From an uncultured bacterium (GTDB lineage Bacteria; Verrucomicrobiota; Lentisphaeria; Victivallales; Victivallaceae), in NCBI GenBank assembly GCA_949297015.1, contig CASFRF010000023.1, positions 47,293 to 111,292 on the forward strand: 64,000 nucleotides of DNA, written 5' to 3'. The notes under the pieces were generated by a model. It saw nothing but the letters and a program-made list of their open reading frames with translations. It ran no database searches and had not been told where the DNA came from. This document shows, in pieces, positions 15,745 to 24,717 of this stretch. Position numbers and translations under genes: made by a program. Every line of letters starts with the position of its first letter. The first letter of the stretch is position 1.

Positions 15745-17766
15745 ATGAAGAAATCCGGAGAATGCAGAACCTTTGTCATTGCCGGTCACTCCGGCAGCGG
15801 GAAAACCTCACTGGCTGATCTGATGCTGTTCAAGTCCGGTGCGGTCTCGCGGCTGGGGAGTGTGGACCAGAAGACCAGCGTCGGCGACTACATGCCGGAT
15901 GAACAGGAAAAGCACAGTTCGATCTACTCTTCGGTGATGAACTGCCCGTGGCAGGATCATCACTTTTTCTTTATCGATACGCCGGGTTACGGTGAGTTCA
16001 CCGGGCAGTGTTTCGGGGCGATGCGGGCGGCCGACGCCGCACTGGTGGTGCTCGACGCGGTGGACGGTCCCCAGGTCGGCACCGCCCGGGCCTGGAAGCT
16101 GGCCCGGATCAATGAGATTCCCCGTTTCGGATTCATCAACCGGCTGGACCGGGAGCGGGCCGACTTCAAGGGCACGCTGGAGAAAATGCGGGCCAATCAC
16201 GGCAAGAACGTGGTGATCCCGCTGACCATTCCGGTCGGCAGCGGCGAGAAGCTGGAACGGGTGGTCAACGTGCTCTTCGACGAGATTCCGCCGGAACTGG
16301 CGGCCGACGCCGAGGAGTACCGTTCGTTGTGGCTGGATGCGATCGCCGAGACCGACGAGGATCTGATGATGCGCTATCTCGACGGCGAGACGCTGACGCC
16401 GGAGGAGATCGCCCGCGGTCTGCGCAAGGCGATTCTGGCCTGCAAGGTGATTCCGGTCTTTTCGGGCAGCGTGGCCCGGGACATCGGCATCACCGAACTG
16501 ATGGACGGCATCATCAAGTGGTTCCCGACGCCGCTGGACAAGGGCACGGTGTTGACTGCCGACGGCACGCTCGAGCAGCTGACCGAGACCGGTCCCGGCC
16601 GGGTGCTGGTCTTCAAGAGCATCAACGATCCGACGGTCGGGCAGCTGACCTTCCTGCGGGTCCGTTCCGGCGTGCTGACCGGCGACTGCGAGGTCTACAA
16701 CATCCGCAACGGTGGCCGGGAACGGCTGGGCAATCTGCTGCTGATCAACGGCAAGAGTCAGACCGGCGTGGATTCGGCCTGTCCCGGAATGCTGGTGGCG
16801 GTGGCCAAGCTCAAGGATACCCACATCGGCGACACGCTGGGCATGGACCAGAACGTCAAGCTGCTGCGGCCGATCGTCTTCCCCAACCCGGTGATGTCCT
16901 ACGCCGTCTCCACGGTTCGCTCCGGCGACGACGACAAGCTGGCGGTCGGGCTGGGCAAAATCGCCGAGTGCGATCCGACGGTGCGGCTCCAGCGTGACGA
17001 GGAGACGCACGAGCTGCTGCTCTCCGGCATGGGCGATCAGCATCTGGCCAACGTGGTCCGGCGCTTGCGCGACTTCTACAAGGTGGAGGCGACGCTCTCC
17101 ACGCCCAAGGTTCCCTATCGCGAGACCATCACCGCGGTCGGCGAAGGCCATTACCGGCACAAGAAGCAGACCGGCGGTGCCGGGCAGTTCGCCGAGGTGA
17201 TGCTGAAGATCGAACCCAACGAGGCCGGGTACGAGTTCGTCAACGCGGTGGTGGGCGGCGCCATTCCCAAGAACTTCATTCCGGCGGTGGAGAAAGGCGT
17301 GCTCGAAACCCTGAGCGCCGGGCCGCTGGTCGGCTGCCAGGTGGAGCGGGTCAAAGTCACGGTGCTCGACGGCAAGTATCACCCGGTCGACTCCAATGAA
17401 ATGGCCTTTAAGATCGCCGCCCGGATGGCTTTCCGCGACGCCATGTCCAAGGCCCGTCCGGTGCTGCTGGAGCCGATCATGACGGTTCACGTTCACATTC
17501 CCGATTCCGATATGGGCACCATCACCGGCGATCTCAATCACAAGCGCGGGCGGATCCTGGGCATGAGCGTGGAGGAGGGTATGGAGGTGGTCAACGCCGA
17601 AGTCCCGGCCGCCGAAATGGCCAAGTACGCCACCGAGCTGCGCAGCATGACCCAGGGGCGCGGCTCCTTCGAGCTGGAGTTCGCCCGTTATGAGCAGGTT
17701 CCGCCCAATGTCGCGGCCGAGGTGATCGCGCGCCATCAGGCGGAGCAGGGCGAGGAAAAGGAGTAA
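15745..17766 (+). CDS. Elongation factor G-like GTPase (FusA2-type paralogue)
   Basis: This 673-residue protein has the EF-G layout: GTP-binding domain, beta-barrel domain II and domains III-V. G1 is GHSGSGKTS (14-22), G3 is DTPG (78-81) and G4 is NRLD (132-135) in place of NKMD. The switch I RGITI motif is replaced by KHSSI (about 56-60), which marks the EF-G-like group rather than the main translocase. The C-terminal domain IV/V is complete (HVHIPDSDMGTITGDLNHKR). Its role is not established; it may assist ribosomes under stress. AAAGGTGG precedes the ATG. It is monocistronic, with its own promoter, and is followed by a hairpin. Confidence 0.88.
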   Translation: MKKSGECRTFVIAGHSGSGKTSLADLMLFKSGAVSRLGSVDQKTSVGDYMPDEQEKHSSIYSSVMNCPWQDHHFFFIDTPGYGEFTGQCFGAMRAADAALVVLDAVDGPQVGTARAWKLARINEIPRFGFINRLDRERADFKGTLEKMRANHGKNVVIPLTIPVGSGEKLERVVNVLFDEIPPELAADAEEYRSLWLDAIAETDEDLMMRYLDGETLTPEEIARGLRKAILACKVIPVFSGSVARDIGITELMDGIIKWFPTPLDKGTVLTADGTLEQLTETGPGRVLVFKSINDPTVGQLTFLRVRSGVLTGDCEVYNIRNGGRERLGNLLLINGKSQTGVDSACPGMLVAVAKLKDTHIGDTLGMDQNVKLLRPIVFPNPVMSYAVSTVRSGDDDKLAVGLGKIAECDPTVRLQRDEETHELLLSGMGDQHLANVVRRLRDFYKVEATLSTPKVPYRETITAVGEGHYRHKKQTGGAGQFAEVMLKIEPNEAGYEFVNAVVGGAIPKNFIPAVEKGVLETLSAGPLVGCQVERVKVTVLDGKYHPVDSNEMAFKIAARMAFRDAMSKARPVLLEPIMTVHVHIPDSDMGTITGDLNHKRGRILGMSVEEGMEVVNAEVPAAEMAKYATELRSMTQGRGSFELEFARYEQVPPNVAAEVIARHQAEQGEEKE

Positions 17767-17780
17767 AGACCGGAACGGAT

Positions 17781-17807
17781 TCCGTCGGCGGCGATGCCGC
17801 CGACGGA
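17781..17807. terminator. GC-rich perfect hairpin after the EF-G-like gene
   Basis: A 12-bp perfect stem (17781-17792 with 17796-17807) closes a 3-base loop, 15 bases after the stop codon. No T-tract follows, so it may be a weak or non-canonical terminator, or an mRNA 3'-end stabiliser. The rest of the gap to 17982 holds a promoter at 17907 and nothing else I recognise. Confidence 0.45.
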
Positions 17808-17906
17808 GAGTGGTCGGTTTGAACAGCGGGCTTTCGGTCGGCGAGGGGAGACCGGGAGCCCGCGACGACTTCCGACGCAGATCGTGGTTCGGAGATGCGT
17901 GAAAAG

Positions 17907-17934
17907 TTGACTTTCCGCCGGGAGCGGTTATCGT
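17907..17934 (+). promoter_or_regulatory. Promoter of the URO-D-like gene
   Basis: TTGACT (17907-17912), a 16-base spacer and TATCGT (17929-17934). The -35 is a 5/6 and the -10 a 4/6 match. It stands about 48 bases before the start codon. Confidence 0.5.
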
Positions 17935-17982
17935 AAGTTCTGGCATTTTTGAATTTGAATTGTGGCAGCAAGGAGTCGGATC

Positions 17983-19026
17983 ATGGAGTCTGCGCAGATG
18001 GCCGAACGCCTGGAACAGGCGTTTCGGACCCCCGATCAGAATTTTTGTTACTATTCGGCCAATTCCGTGCCGGTGGCCAGTCCCCGGCTGCGGGCGCTGG
18101 AGCACTGGGACTGGACGCCGTATCCGACCCGGGGCGGCGGCGGTTCGCCGAGTCTGGTGCCGATCGCCTTCGGCTGCCGGCCGGTCCGGCTGGACAACGG
18201 GGTGCTCTGGGCGGAGCCCCGGATCACCGACTATCGGCAGGTGGCCGATCTGGAAATTCCCGATCCCCGCTGCGGCGTCACCGGCGAGCAGATCCGGCGG
18301 GCCGCGGAACTGGCCGCGACGCTGCCGCCGGGTGAGCGGGTGCGCAATGTCGACGTGCAGTCGCCGTTGAGCGTGGCCGAGCTGATCTGGAGTTCGGAGA
18401 CCTTCTATGTGGATCTGCTGGAGCATCCCGATGCGGTACACGAGCTGCTGCGCAAGATCACGCGCTTTCAAATCGCCTACATCCGGGCGGTGCGCGAGGC
18501 GGCAGGCGACCGCTACAACCCCTGCGGATTCCCCCTGATCTGGAGTTCGGGTGAGGGGACCATGGTGGGAGACGACGCGCTGAGCCTGCTCTCTCCGGCC
18601 ATGCACGCCGAGTTCAGTCTGCCCTATTTGAACGAGCTGGCCGAGGCGGTGGGACCGTTGTATTACCACTCCTGCACCTGGCGGGCGAGTCATCTGGAGA
18701 ACATCCGGCAGGTCCGGAACGTCATCGCCTACAACTGGAATGCGGGCAACTCCGACGATCCGGCGGAGCTGATCCGCGAGTTCAGCGGGCGCGCGGTGCT
18801 GGCGCTCCATCTGGCGCCGGGCATGCACGCGACCCGGGACGTGCGGAAGCTGGGGCGGAATTTCGGCGATGAGGCCGATTTTCTCGAGTACTGCCTGGAC
18901 GCCATGACCGGCCACACCTGTTTCTACTGGTGGCTGGAGGGACTGGCCGACCGGCTGCCGGTGATCGAGAAGATCTACGATCTGCTGAATGAGCGCGGCT
19001 ACACCCCGCAGGCGGCGGCGCGCTGA
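17983..19026 (+). CDS. Uroporphyrinogen decarboxylase-like (URO-D/MtaA-type) protein
   Basis: This 347-residue cytoplasmic protein has the URO-D superfamily ending. It includes YYHSCTWRASHLENIRQV (a His-Cys region reminiscent of corrinoid methyltransferases), then VIAYNWNAGNS and an FLEYCLDAMTGH segment. Such stand-alone members in anaerobes are often methyltransferases or orphan enzymes rather than haem-pathway decarboxylases. No haem genes or corrinoid protein lie nearby. AAGGAG seven bases before the ATG fixes the start. The next gene begins 47 bases downstream and may be co-transcribed. Confidence 0.65.
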   Translation: MESAQMAERLEQAFRTPDQNFCYYSANSVPVASPRLRALEHWDWTPYPTRGGGGSPSLVPIAFGCRPVRLDNGVLWAEPRITDYRQVADLEIPDPRCGVTGEQIRRAAELAATLPPGERVRNVDVQSPLSVAELIWSSETFYVDLLEHPDAVHELLRKITRFQIAYIRAVREAAGDRYNPCGFPLIWSSGEGTMVGDDALSLLSPAMHAEFSLPYLNELAEAVGPLYYHSCTWRASHLENIRQVRNVIAYNWNAGNSDDPAELIREFSGRAVLALHLAPGMHATRDVRKLGRNFGDEADFLEYCLDAMTGHTCFYWWLEGLADRLPVIEKIYDLLNERGYTPQAAAR

Positions 19027-19073
19027 GCGGGTTTTCAGAAAGTGAGCACGAGGATGGAGTTCGGGGTACGAGC

Positions 19074-22000
19074 ATGAAGTGGCGGAAGTTGGGAGCGGTG
19101 TTGCTGGGGGGTGTCTGTAGTTGGCTGAGCGCGGCGGAGCCGATCGAGGTGTTGTTTCTGGGGCACTACGCGCCGCGCGAGGAACAGGCTCCGTTTCAGA
19201 AGCTGAAGGGGGAGCTGGCGCGCGACGGGATCCGGCTGTATCTGAACGAACGCGGCCGCGCCACTGCCTACGATACGATTACGCCGGAACTGCTCAAGCA
19301 GTTTCAGGTGGTGATCTTCGGCGGGGATCCGGCGCGCCAGACCGACACCCGGATCGATCCGGAAGGAGCCCGGAAGTTTCTGGCCCAGCTCGACGACTAC
19401 AGCCGTTCCGGCGGCGGAGTGCTGTGGATTCCGATGAGCGGCGACCACTGGGGCACCACCTGGAACGAATCGGTCGGCCGGCGTTACGGGGTGCAGAGTC
19501 TGGAGGAGGACATCTACGACCCGGAGCACGAGATCAATCTGAATCCGCGTTCCAATCAGAACTTTCTGCGCTACTATCACACCTCCGCGATCGAACCGCA
19601 TCCGGTGACCGAGGGCGTGCGCGGACTGCTGCTGCCCCGGATCGGGGAGTGGTCCTGGCCCGGCACCGTGCCGATGCGTTTCGGTCCGGACTGGCGGGTG
19701 CTGGTCCGCGGTCCGGAGTCGATGCGGACGATCGGCAATCTGGCGGCCACCGGCAGCGGCGAGGCGAAGTTTTCGCCGGAGCGGAAGGGAACCTACGCCG
19801 CCGCGCCCGAATTGATCGGCGTGCGCGAGGCCTCCGCGGACCGCAAGGGCCGGATGCTGGTCTTCCCCATCTACAACTGCCATACCTTTTTGAATTACGG
19901 CAGCCCGGTGTTCAACGACGCCCTGATGAAGAACGGCGCCGCCAATCTGCCCAGTGACGGCTACCGGCTGCTGGTCAACGCCTTCCGTTATCTGGCCGAA
20001 CCGGCCCGGGCGGCCGGGTTCGGCGGCTACAAGTCGATCCGGAAACCGCAGGTCGAGAATCTGGAGCCCTTCGACTGGGCCCGGACCCGCTTCCGGACGG
20101 ACCGCTGGAGCACCAACGACCATCACCAGCGGGCGTTCCAGGGGGTGGTGGGGGCCCGGACCGCGCTCACCGGCGGTCGGGGCTCGGTGGCGGACTGGGT
20201 GCGCGCGGCCAAGGCGGCGGAGCTGGACTTCCTGTTCTTTCTGGAGGACGGGGCCCGGCTCGATCAGCAGAAACTGGATCAATTGGTGCGGGAGTGCGCC
20301 GAATGCACCGACGACACCTTTTTTTGTTCGCCCGGGTACCGGATCCGCGATACCTTGGGCAATGCGCTGTTCATGTCGCAGGTGACCAAGGCGCCGGATG
20401 CGAAAAACCTGACGCCGGAGGGGCGGTTGCGGAGTTTCGGAGACGTGATCAATCAGCACTCCTGGCGCAACTTGTTCGGACTCTACCGGCTGGCGCAGAT
20501 GCCGCTGGATCCCCAGTTCTTCTTTTTGAGCAGCATGGCCGCGCCCTGCACCTACGAGGGCGGGAAACTGGTGGATGACGGGGTGGCGCGCTACTTCGCG
20601 CTGGAGGGAACCGGCCACAACTACGCGCCGGTGTCGGTGGTCGAGCTCGACGATCCGGCGCAGCTGGCCGAGGCGCTGAAGACCGCCCACCGGACGGTGG
20701 TGCTGGGGCGGACGCTCCGGGACGTGGTGCCCGAACTGGAGCGCGGCATGCGGCATCCGGCGGGGTGTTATGTGACCAACGGCCCGGTGATCGAATTCTG
20801 GGGCGCGCACAACGCCAGCGGCAACGTCTTCCGGCCCGGCGCCAACAACTTCCGGCTGGCGCTGGCGGTGTCGAGCCCGGCCGGTTTGCGGGAGGTCCGG
20901 TTGACCGAGACGGTGAGCGGAAAGCTGTACCGGCGCTATCTGCCGCGCGGGGCGAAGACCTTCCGGGCCACGATTGACGAATCCATCTCGACCCAGCGGG
21001 CGCTGGCGCTGGAGGTGATCGACCTCGACGGCCGCACCGCGCTGGCGCAGCCGCTGCTGACCTTGCAGAACGGAAATCGATTGTGGCCGATGAGCGATCG
21101 GCTGATGGGCATGCACCACGCACGGGTCTGGGACGCCGATCACCGGCAGTTGCTGCAGGTCAGCGGCAATCTGGGGCAGGGGATCACCTGGATCAAGCAG
21201 AATCACAACTCCGCGGGTTATGCGCCGGGGAGCTACGCCAGCCAGATTCGCAACGTGGTCTACGGCATCGACGGCGGCAAGCTGTATCCGGCCTCGTTCG
21301 GAGTCGATCCGGCGATCTCCGGGATCGAAAAGCGGGAGCCCGCCGCCAACGCCTACCGGTTCCGCAACCGGCTGGCTTCGTTCGATCAGGCGGTGATCGA
21401 TTACGACGGGTCGCTGCAGTTTGTGAGCCGACCGGAGCGCGGGGATCTGGCCTGGTGCGTCTATCCGGAGACCCGGCCGCTGGAACTGGCCGAAATCTCG
21501 GCCCGGACCTGGGCGGTGCGGCCGCGGCTGGTGACGCCGGGCAACCTCAATGTGCATGAAGTTACGGTGAAATTCCTCCGGGATCAGCAGTTTCGGGAGA
21601 TCGACTTGGCCTACATCCGGCGCTGGGACCGCAATCACGACTGCACCTACAGTCTCAAAGACGCCGCCGGGGAGTTCTTCGAGACCATGCCGCTGGATTC
21701 CAAGTGGTCGCGCCGGGGCGAACTGCCGCCCGGAGGTTATCTGTATCCGGCCGGCGAGATCGCCGGCGCGGTCGGGGTGGTCAATCTGGGGCCGCAGGCG
21801 TTCCACTACACGGCCGACGTCAACCGCAGCCGGATCTTCTTCTCCGGCGGCGGGCGGGAGTTCAAGAAGGGCGAGACGCTGGTGTTCCGCTGGCTCACGT
21901 TCTTCTACGATTATCCGCAGCCGCCGGTGGCGGACCTGAAGAAGCTGATCGCCGATTACGGCATCGCGCAGGAGCGCCCCGGCTATCGGTACACCCTCAC

Positions 22001-22496
22001 CCGGGGACGGCTGGAAAGCACCAATTTTGAAATGGTGGTCGCCTCCGAGGGGGGCGGGGTGGAGCTGGAGGTGGGGCGTTATGATTTGCTCAACAACCTG
22101 CCGCTGCGGGTGGAGGGCATCGCCCCCAACGCGGTGGTCGGACGCTACGACCGGGACCGGAAGCAGCTTTTGATGCTGACGCCGTTCGAGGGCGGGGTGC
22201 GCACTGCGGTCAACACCACGCTGGGCGACACCCGGCTGTATGTCGGCGAGCTGCTGCACTTCGAGGCGCCGGAGCTGGTGACCTCGGCGGTGCAGGATCA
22301 GGCCGATCACCTGCTGGTCGAGCTGCACAATCCGACCGATCGGGAGCTGACCTGCACCGTGACCGGAGCGCCGGGATTCGAGCCGTTGCAGGGCCTGAAC
22401 CGGACGGTGACCATTCCCGCCGGGGAGAGCGTCCGGCTGGAGCTGGACACTCCGCCGGAAACGCTGGCCTTTACCCCCTATGCCGGAGATCTGTAA
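19074..22496 (+). CDS. Large secreted protein with GATase-like and degenerate PHP-like regions
   Basis: This 1140-residue protein has a short signal peptide (MKWRKLGAVLLGGVCSWLSA). Residues about 20-310 read as a flavodoxin/glutamine-amidotransferase-like fold, with VVIFGGDPARQ and GGGVLWIPMSGDHWG segments and a surface-type layout seen in secreted ThuA-like proteins. Residues about 340-600 recall a PHP phosphoesterase barrel (SVADWVRAAKAAELDFLFFL) but lack the HxH metal motif. Beta-rich domains follow. The function is unknown. It probably belongs with the next gene, 56 bases downstream. Confidence 0.5.
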   Translation: MKWRKLGAVLLGGVCSWLSAAEPIEVLFLGHYAPREEQAPFQKLKGELARDGIRLYLNERGRATAYDTITPELLKQFQVVIFGGDPARQTDTRIDPEGARKFLAQLDDYSRSGGGVLWIPMSGDHWGTTWNESVGRRYGVQSLEEDIYDPEHEINLNPRSNQNFLRYYHTSAIEPHPVTEGVRGLLLPRIGEWSWPGTVPMRFGPDWRVLVRGPESMRTIGNLAATGSGEAKFSPERKGTYAAAPELIGVREASADRKGRMLVFPIYNCHTFLNYGSPVFNDALMKNGAANLPSDGYRLLVNAFRYLAEPARAAGFGGYKSIRKPQVENLEPFDWARTRFRTDRWSTNDHHQRAFQGVVGARTALTGGRGSVADWVRAAKAAELDFLFFLEDGARLDQQKLDQLVRECAECTDDTFFCSPGYRIRDTLGNALFMSQVTKAPDAKNLTPEGRLRSFGDVINQHSWRNLFGLYRLAQMPLDPQFFFLSSMAAPCTYEGGKLVDDGVARYFALEGTGHNYAPVSVVELDDPAQLAEALKTAHRTVVLGRTLRDVVPELERGMRHPAGCYVTNGPVIEFWGAHNASGNVFRPGANNFRLALAVSSPAGLREVRLTETVSGKLYRRYLPRGAKTFRATIDESISTQRALALEVIDLDGRTALAQPLLTLQNGNRLWPMSDRLMGMHHARVWDADHRQLLQVSGNLGQGITWIKQNHNSAGYAPGSYASQIRNVVYGIDGGKLYPASFGVDPAISGIEKREPAANAYRFRNRLASFDQAVIDYDGSLQFVSRPERGDLAWCVYPETRPLELAEISARTWAVRPRLVTPGNLNVHEVTVKFLRDQQFREIDLAYIRRWDRNHDCTYSLKDAAGEFFETMPLDSKWSRRGELPPGGYLYPAGEIAGAVGVVNLGPQAFHYTADVNRSRIFFSGGGREFKKGETLVFRWLTFFYDYPQPPVADLKKLIADYGIAQERPGYRYTLTRGRLESTNFEMVVASEGGGVELEVGRYDLLNNLPLRVEGIAPNAVVGRYDRDRKQLLMLTPFEGGVRTAVNTTLGDTRLYVGELLHFEAPELVTSAVQDQADHLLVELHNPTDRELTCTVTGAPGFEPLQGLNRTVTIPAGESVRLELDTPPETLAFTPYAGDL

Positions 22497-22513
22497 GAGA
22501 AAAAACACGGAGC

Positions 22514-22531
22514 GCTTAAGCCTCATTAAGC
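22514..22531. repeat. Short inverted repeat between two operon genes
   Basis: GCTTAA and TTAAGC (22514-22519, 22526-22531) flank six bases in the 56-base gap before the GTG at 22553. It could be an operator or a weak mRNA hairpin. No T-tract follows. Confidence 0.3.
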
Positions 22532-22552
22532 AAGAAACAAGGAGATGTAATC

Positions 22553-24625
22553 GTGGACAGAAAAGCCGTTGACGCCCGTCGGGAGGCCTTTTTCGAGGCG
22601 ACTCGCCGGGAACTGAGGAAGTATGTGAACGAGGAGGACGGTTCGGGCCGGATTCCCCAGCTCAATCCGCCGTACCGGGAGCCGGTGTGGGTGCTGCCCG
22701 CGCTCTACACCGGGAGCGCCGCGGACATTGCGCTGGCCAACCGGATGGTCGAGCGTTATCACGACGCGCCGCCGCAGTATTACCAGGGAATCGGCGGGGT
22801 CGGATCCGGGAAGAAGTTCAATATTTTCCAGTCCAACCTCTTCGCCGGACTGCTCTTCGAGTACGACCGGCTGCTGACGCCGAAGGCGCGCGAGGTGATG
22901 GAGTGGCAGACCCGTCAGGTGTTCAAGACCTTTGAAGGGTCGGCGCAGGCCGATTTCCGGTTCCGCGGCGCCAACGACAACATGCCGATGATGGCGACCA
23001 AGGGGCTGATTCTCGGCGGCGAGAAGCTGAAGAACGAGTGGGCCTATCACCACGGGGTCTGGAATCTGAACGAATTCCGGCGGCTGCTCTGCCGCGCGGG
23101 CTGGGCCAGCGAGTTCAACAGTTCGACCTATTCGGCGGTCACGCTGGCCAGTCTGGCCAAGATCGCGGAACTGGCCTCCGACCCCGAAGTGCGCCAGGTC
23201 GCGCTCGACTGCGAGTCCCGGATGTGGGCCGAACTGCTGCTCCACTTCCACCCCGGGACCCGGTTGAGCGCCGGACCGCAGTCGCGGGCCTACGAGATCG
23301 ATTACGCCGGGCACACGCATTCGCTGCAGATCATCTTCTGGCTGATGTTCGGCCCGGAACTCTCCGGCCGCGATCCGCTGCAGAGCTACTTCCAGCCGGA
23401 CGGCACCGAGGTGATGCACTTCGAGGGCTGCTACTTCCAGAGCGTCTGCGAGTACTGCGACATGATCGACGCCCACTTCCACCTGCCGCCGGAGCTGGAG
23501 TTCCTGGCCTCCGGGCGGAAGTATCCGGCGCGGCTCAAGGGGCGGGCCGAGGCGATGGGGCGTTATCAGGGGTGCTGTGGCGAGTACGCCACCACCACCT
23601 ACATGGAGGAGGCGTTTTCGCTGGGCAGCTGCGATCAGCCGCTGGGCGGCGGTGAGCAGACCGCCCAGCTCTACGCGACCTACAAGCGCAAGCCGGAAGT
23701 GAAGAGCTACCGGGATTCGGCGAGCATCTTTTACAAGTACTTCCTGGGGCGGGAGCCGGTCGGGGCCCGGGATCGTTCGGCCGACGGCAATTTCTCGGGC
23801 GAGCGCTTTTTGAGCAACCGCGCCTGGTGCTACACGCTGCAGCAGGACAACACCGCGCTGCTGCTGTCGATTCCGAATCTGAACAACGCGCCGGTGACCA
23901 CCGACAAGTTGGCGCTCAACGTGTTTTTCCCGTCGCACTACGGCAAGATCGCGCGGTCGGTGATCGGCGACGGGCCGGTGCTCGAAGGGGCGCAGGGCGA
24001 GAGCGCGGAGGTGGCTCCGGTGTCGATTGAGGCGGGCGAGGTGTATATCCACATCCGGCCGCTGATTCCGACCAGTCTGCCGCGCCGCGCGGCGGTGCGT
24101 TTTACCTCCTATCCGGGGTACGAGGTGCTGGAGCTGGTCAACTTCGAGACCTTCGGCGAGCGCAAATTCGTGTTCGACGCCAAGGCGCTGGAGCTGGTGC
24201 TCAACGGCATGATCTTCACCATCGACGACAAAGCCAAATGGGCCTCGCTGGAGGAGTTCCACCGGGTGCACTCCGAGGTGGTGATTCTCGACTACTACGA
24301 CAGCGGCCACCGTTATTTCCACAGCGTCGGCCACGGTGTCGAGTTCGAGGTGGTCTACACTCCGTCGCAGTTCGGCGTTCAGACCCGGGCGATCAACGGG
24401 CGCACGGTGCCGACCCCGATCATGGAGTCCAACCAGCTGGAGGTGGAGAAGCTGCCGCTGATGCGGGGGCCGGTGGCGCCGCAGCAGTTCTTCTTCCCCT
24501 GGCGCGACAGTCTGGAGATGTGCTACTATCCGGTGGACCGCTGGATCATCGGTTCGCGCGGGCTGCCGGAGGAGCCGCCCTATTCGCGCCGGGTCGAGGA
24601 CCGCAAGCTGTTCCCGCCGGCGTAA
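22553..24625 (+). CDS. Protein of unknown function, alpha/alpha-barrel-like
   Basis: This 690-residue protein starts at a GTG with AAGGAG eight bases upstream. It has no signal peptide or membrane segment. Residues about 1-400 are helical, rich in aromatic and acidic residues, and read like an (alpha/alpha)6 toroid of the kind found in glycan-active lyases and hydrolases (WAYHHGVWNLNEFRRLLCRA). A Cys-rich spot, CDMIDAHFH plus CCGEYATTTYM, may be catalytic. The C-terminal 270 residues are beta-rich. This arrangement recalls polysaccharide lyase-like proteins, but I cannot assign a family. It is probably in the same transcript as the preceding secreted protein. Confidence 0.55.
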   Translation: MDRKAVDARREAFFEATRRELRKYVNEEDGSGRIPQLNPPYREPVWVLPALYTGSAADIALANRMVERYHDAPPQYYQGIGGVGSGKKFNIFQSNLFAGLLFEYDRLLTPKAREVMEWQTRQVFKTFEGSAQADFRFRGANDNMPMMATKGLILGGEKLKNEWAYHHGVWNLNEFRRLLCRAGWASEFNSSTYSAVTLASLAKIAELASDPEVRQVALDCESRMWAELLLHFHPGTRLSAGPQSRAYEIDYAGHTHSLQIIFWLMFGPELSGRDPLQSYFQPDGTEVMHFEGCYFQSVCEYCDMIDAHFHLPPELEFLASGRKYPARLKGRAEAMGRYQGCCGEYATTTYMEEAFSLGSCDQPLGGGEQTAQLYATYKRKPEVKSYRDSASIFYKYFLGREPVGARDRSADGNFSGERFLSNRAWCYTLQQDNTALLLSIPNLNNAPVTTDKLALNVFFPSHYGKIARSVIGDGPVLEGAQGESAEVAPVSIEAGEVYIHIRPLIPTSLPRRAAVRFTSYPGYEVLELVNFETFGERKFVFDAKALELVLNGMIFTIDDKAKWASLEEFHRVHSEVVILDYYDSGHRYFHSVGHGVEFEVVYTPSQFGVQTRAINGRTVPTPIMESNQLEVEKLPLMRGPVAPQQFFFPWRDSLEMCYYPVDRWIIGSRGLPEEPPYSRRVEDRKLFPPA

Positions 24626-24648
24626 CGGTTCCGGTAACAGACCGGGGG

Positions 24649-24670
24649 GCGGCGGGAGAAAATCCGCCGC
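24649..24670. terminator. Weak hairpin between convergent genes
   Basis: GCGGCGG (24649-24655) pairs with CCGCCGC (24664-24670) around an 8-base loop, in the 92-base gap between convergent stop codons at 24625 and 24718. No T-tract follows on either strand. Confidence 0.35.
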
Positions 24671-24717
24671 TCTCCGGGGGCCGATCGGAGTTCGGTATTC
24701 AGTCCGCGCTTCCCGGA

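Noticed and set aside
15745..17766. Ribosomal-protection tetracycline resistance gene
   Set aside because: Switch I and G4 match the EF-G-like group rather than Tet(M)-type proteins, and no resistance context is present.
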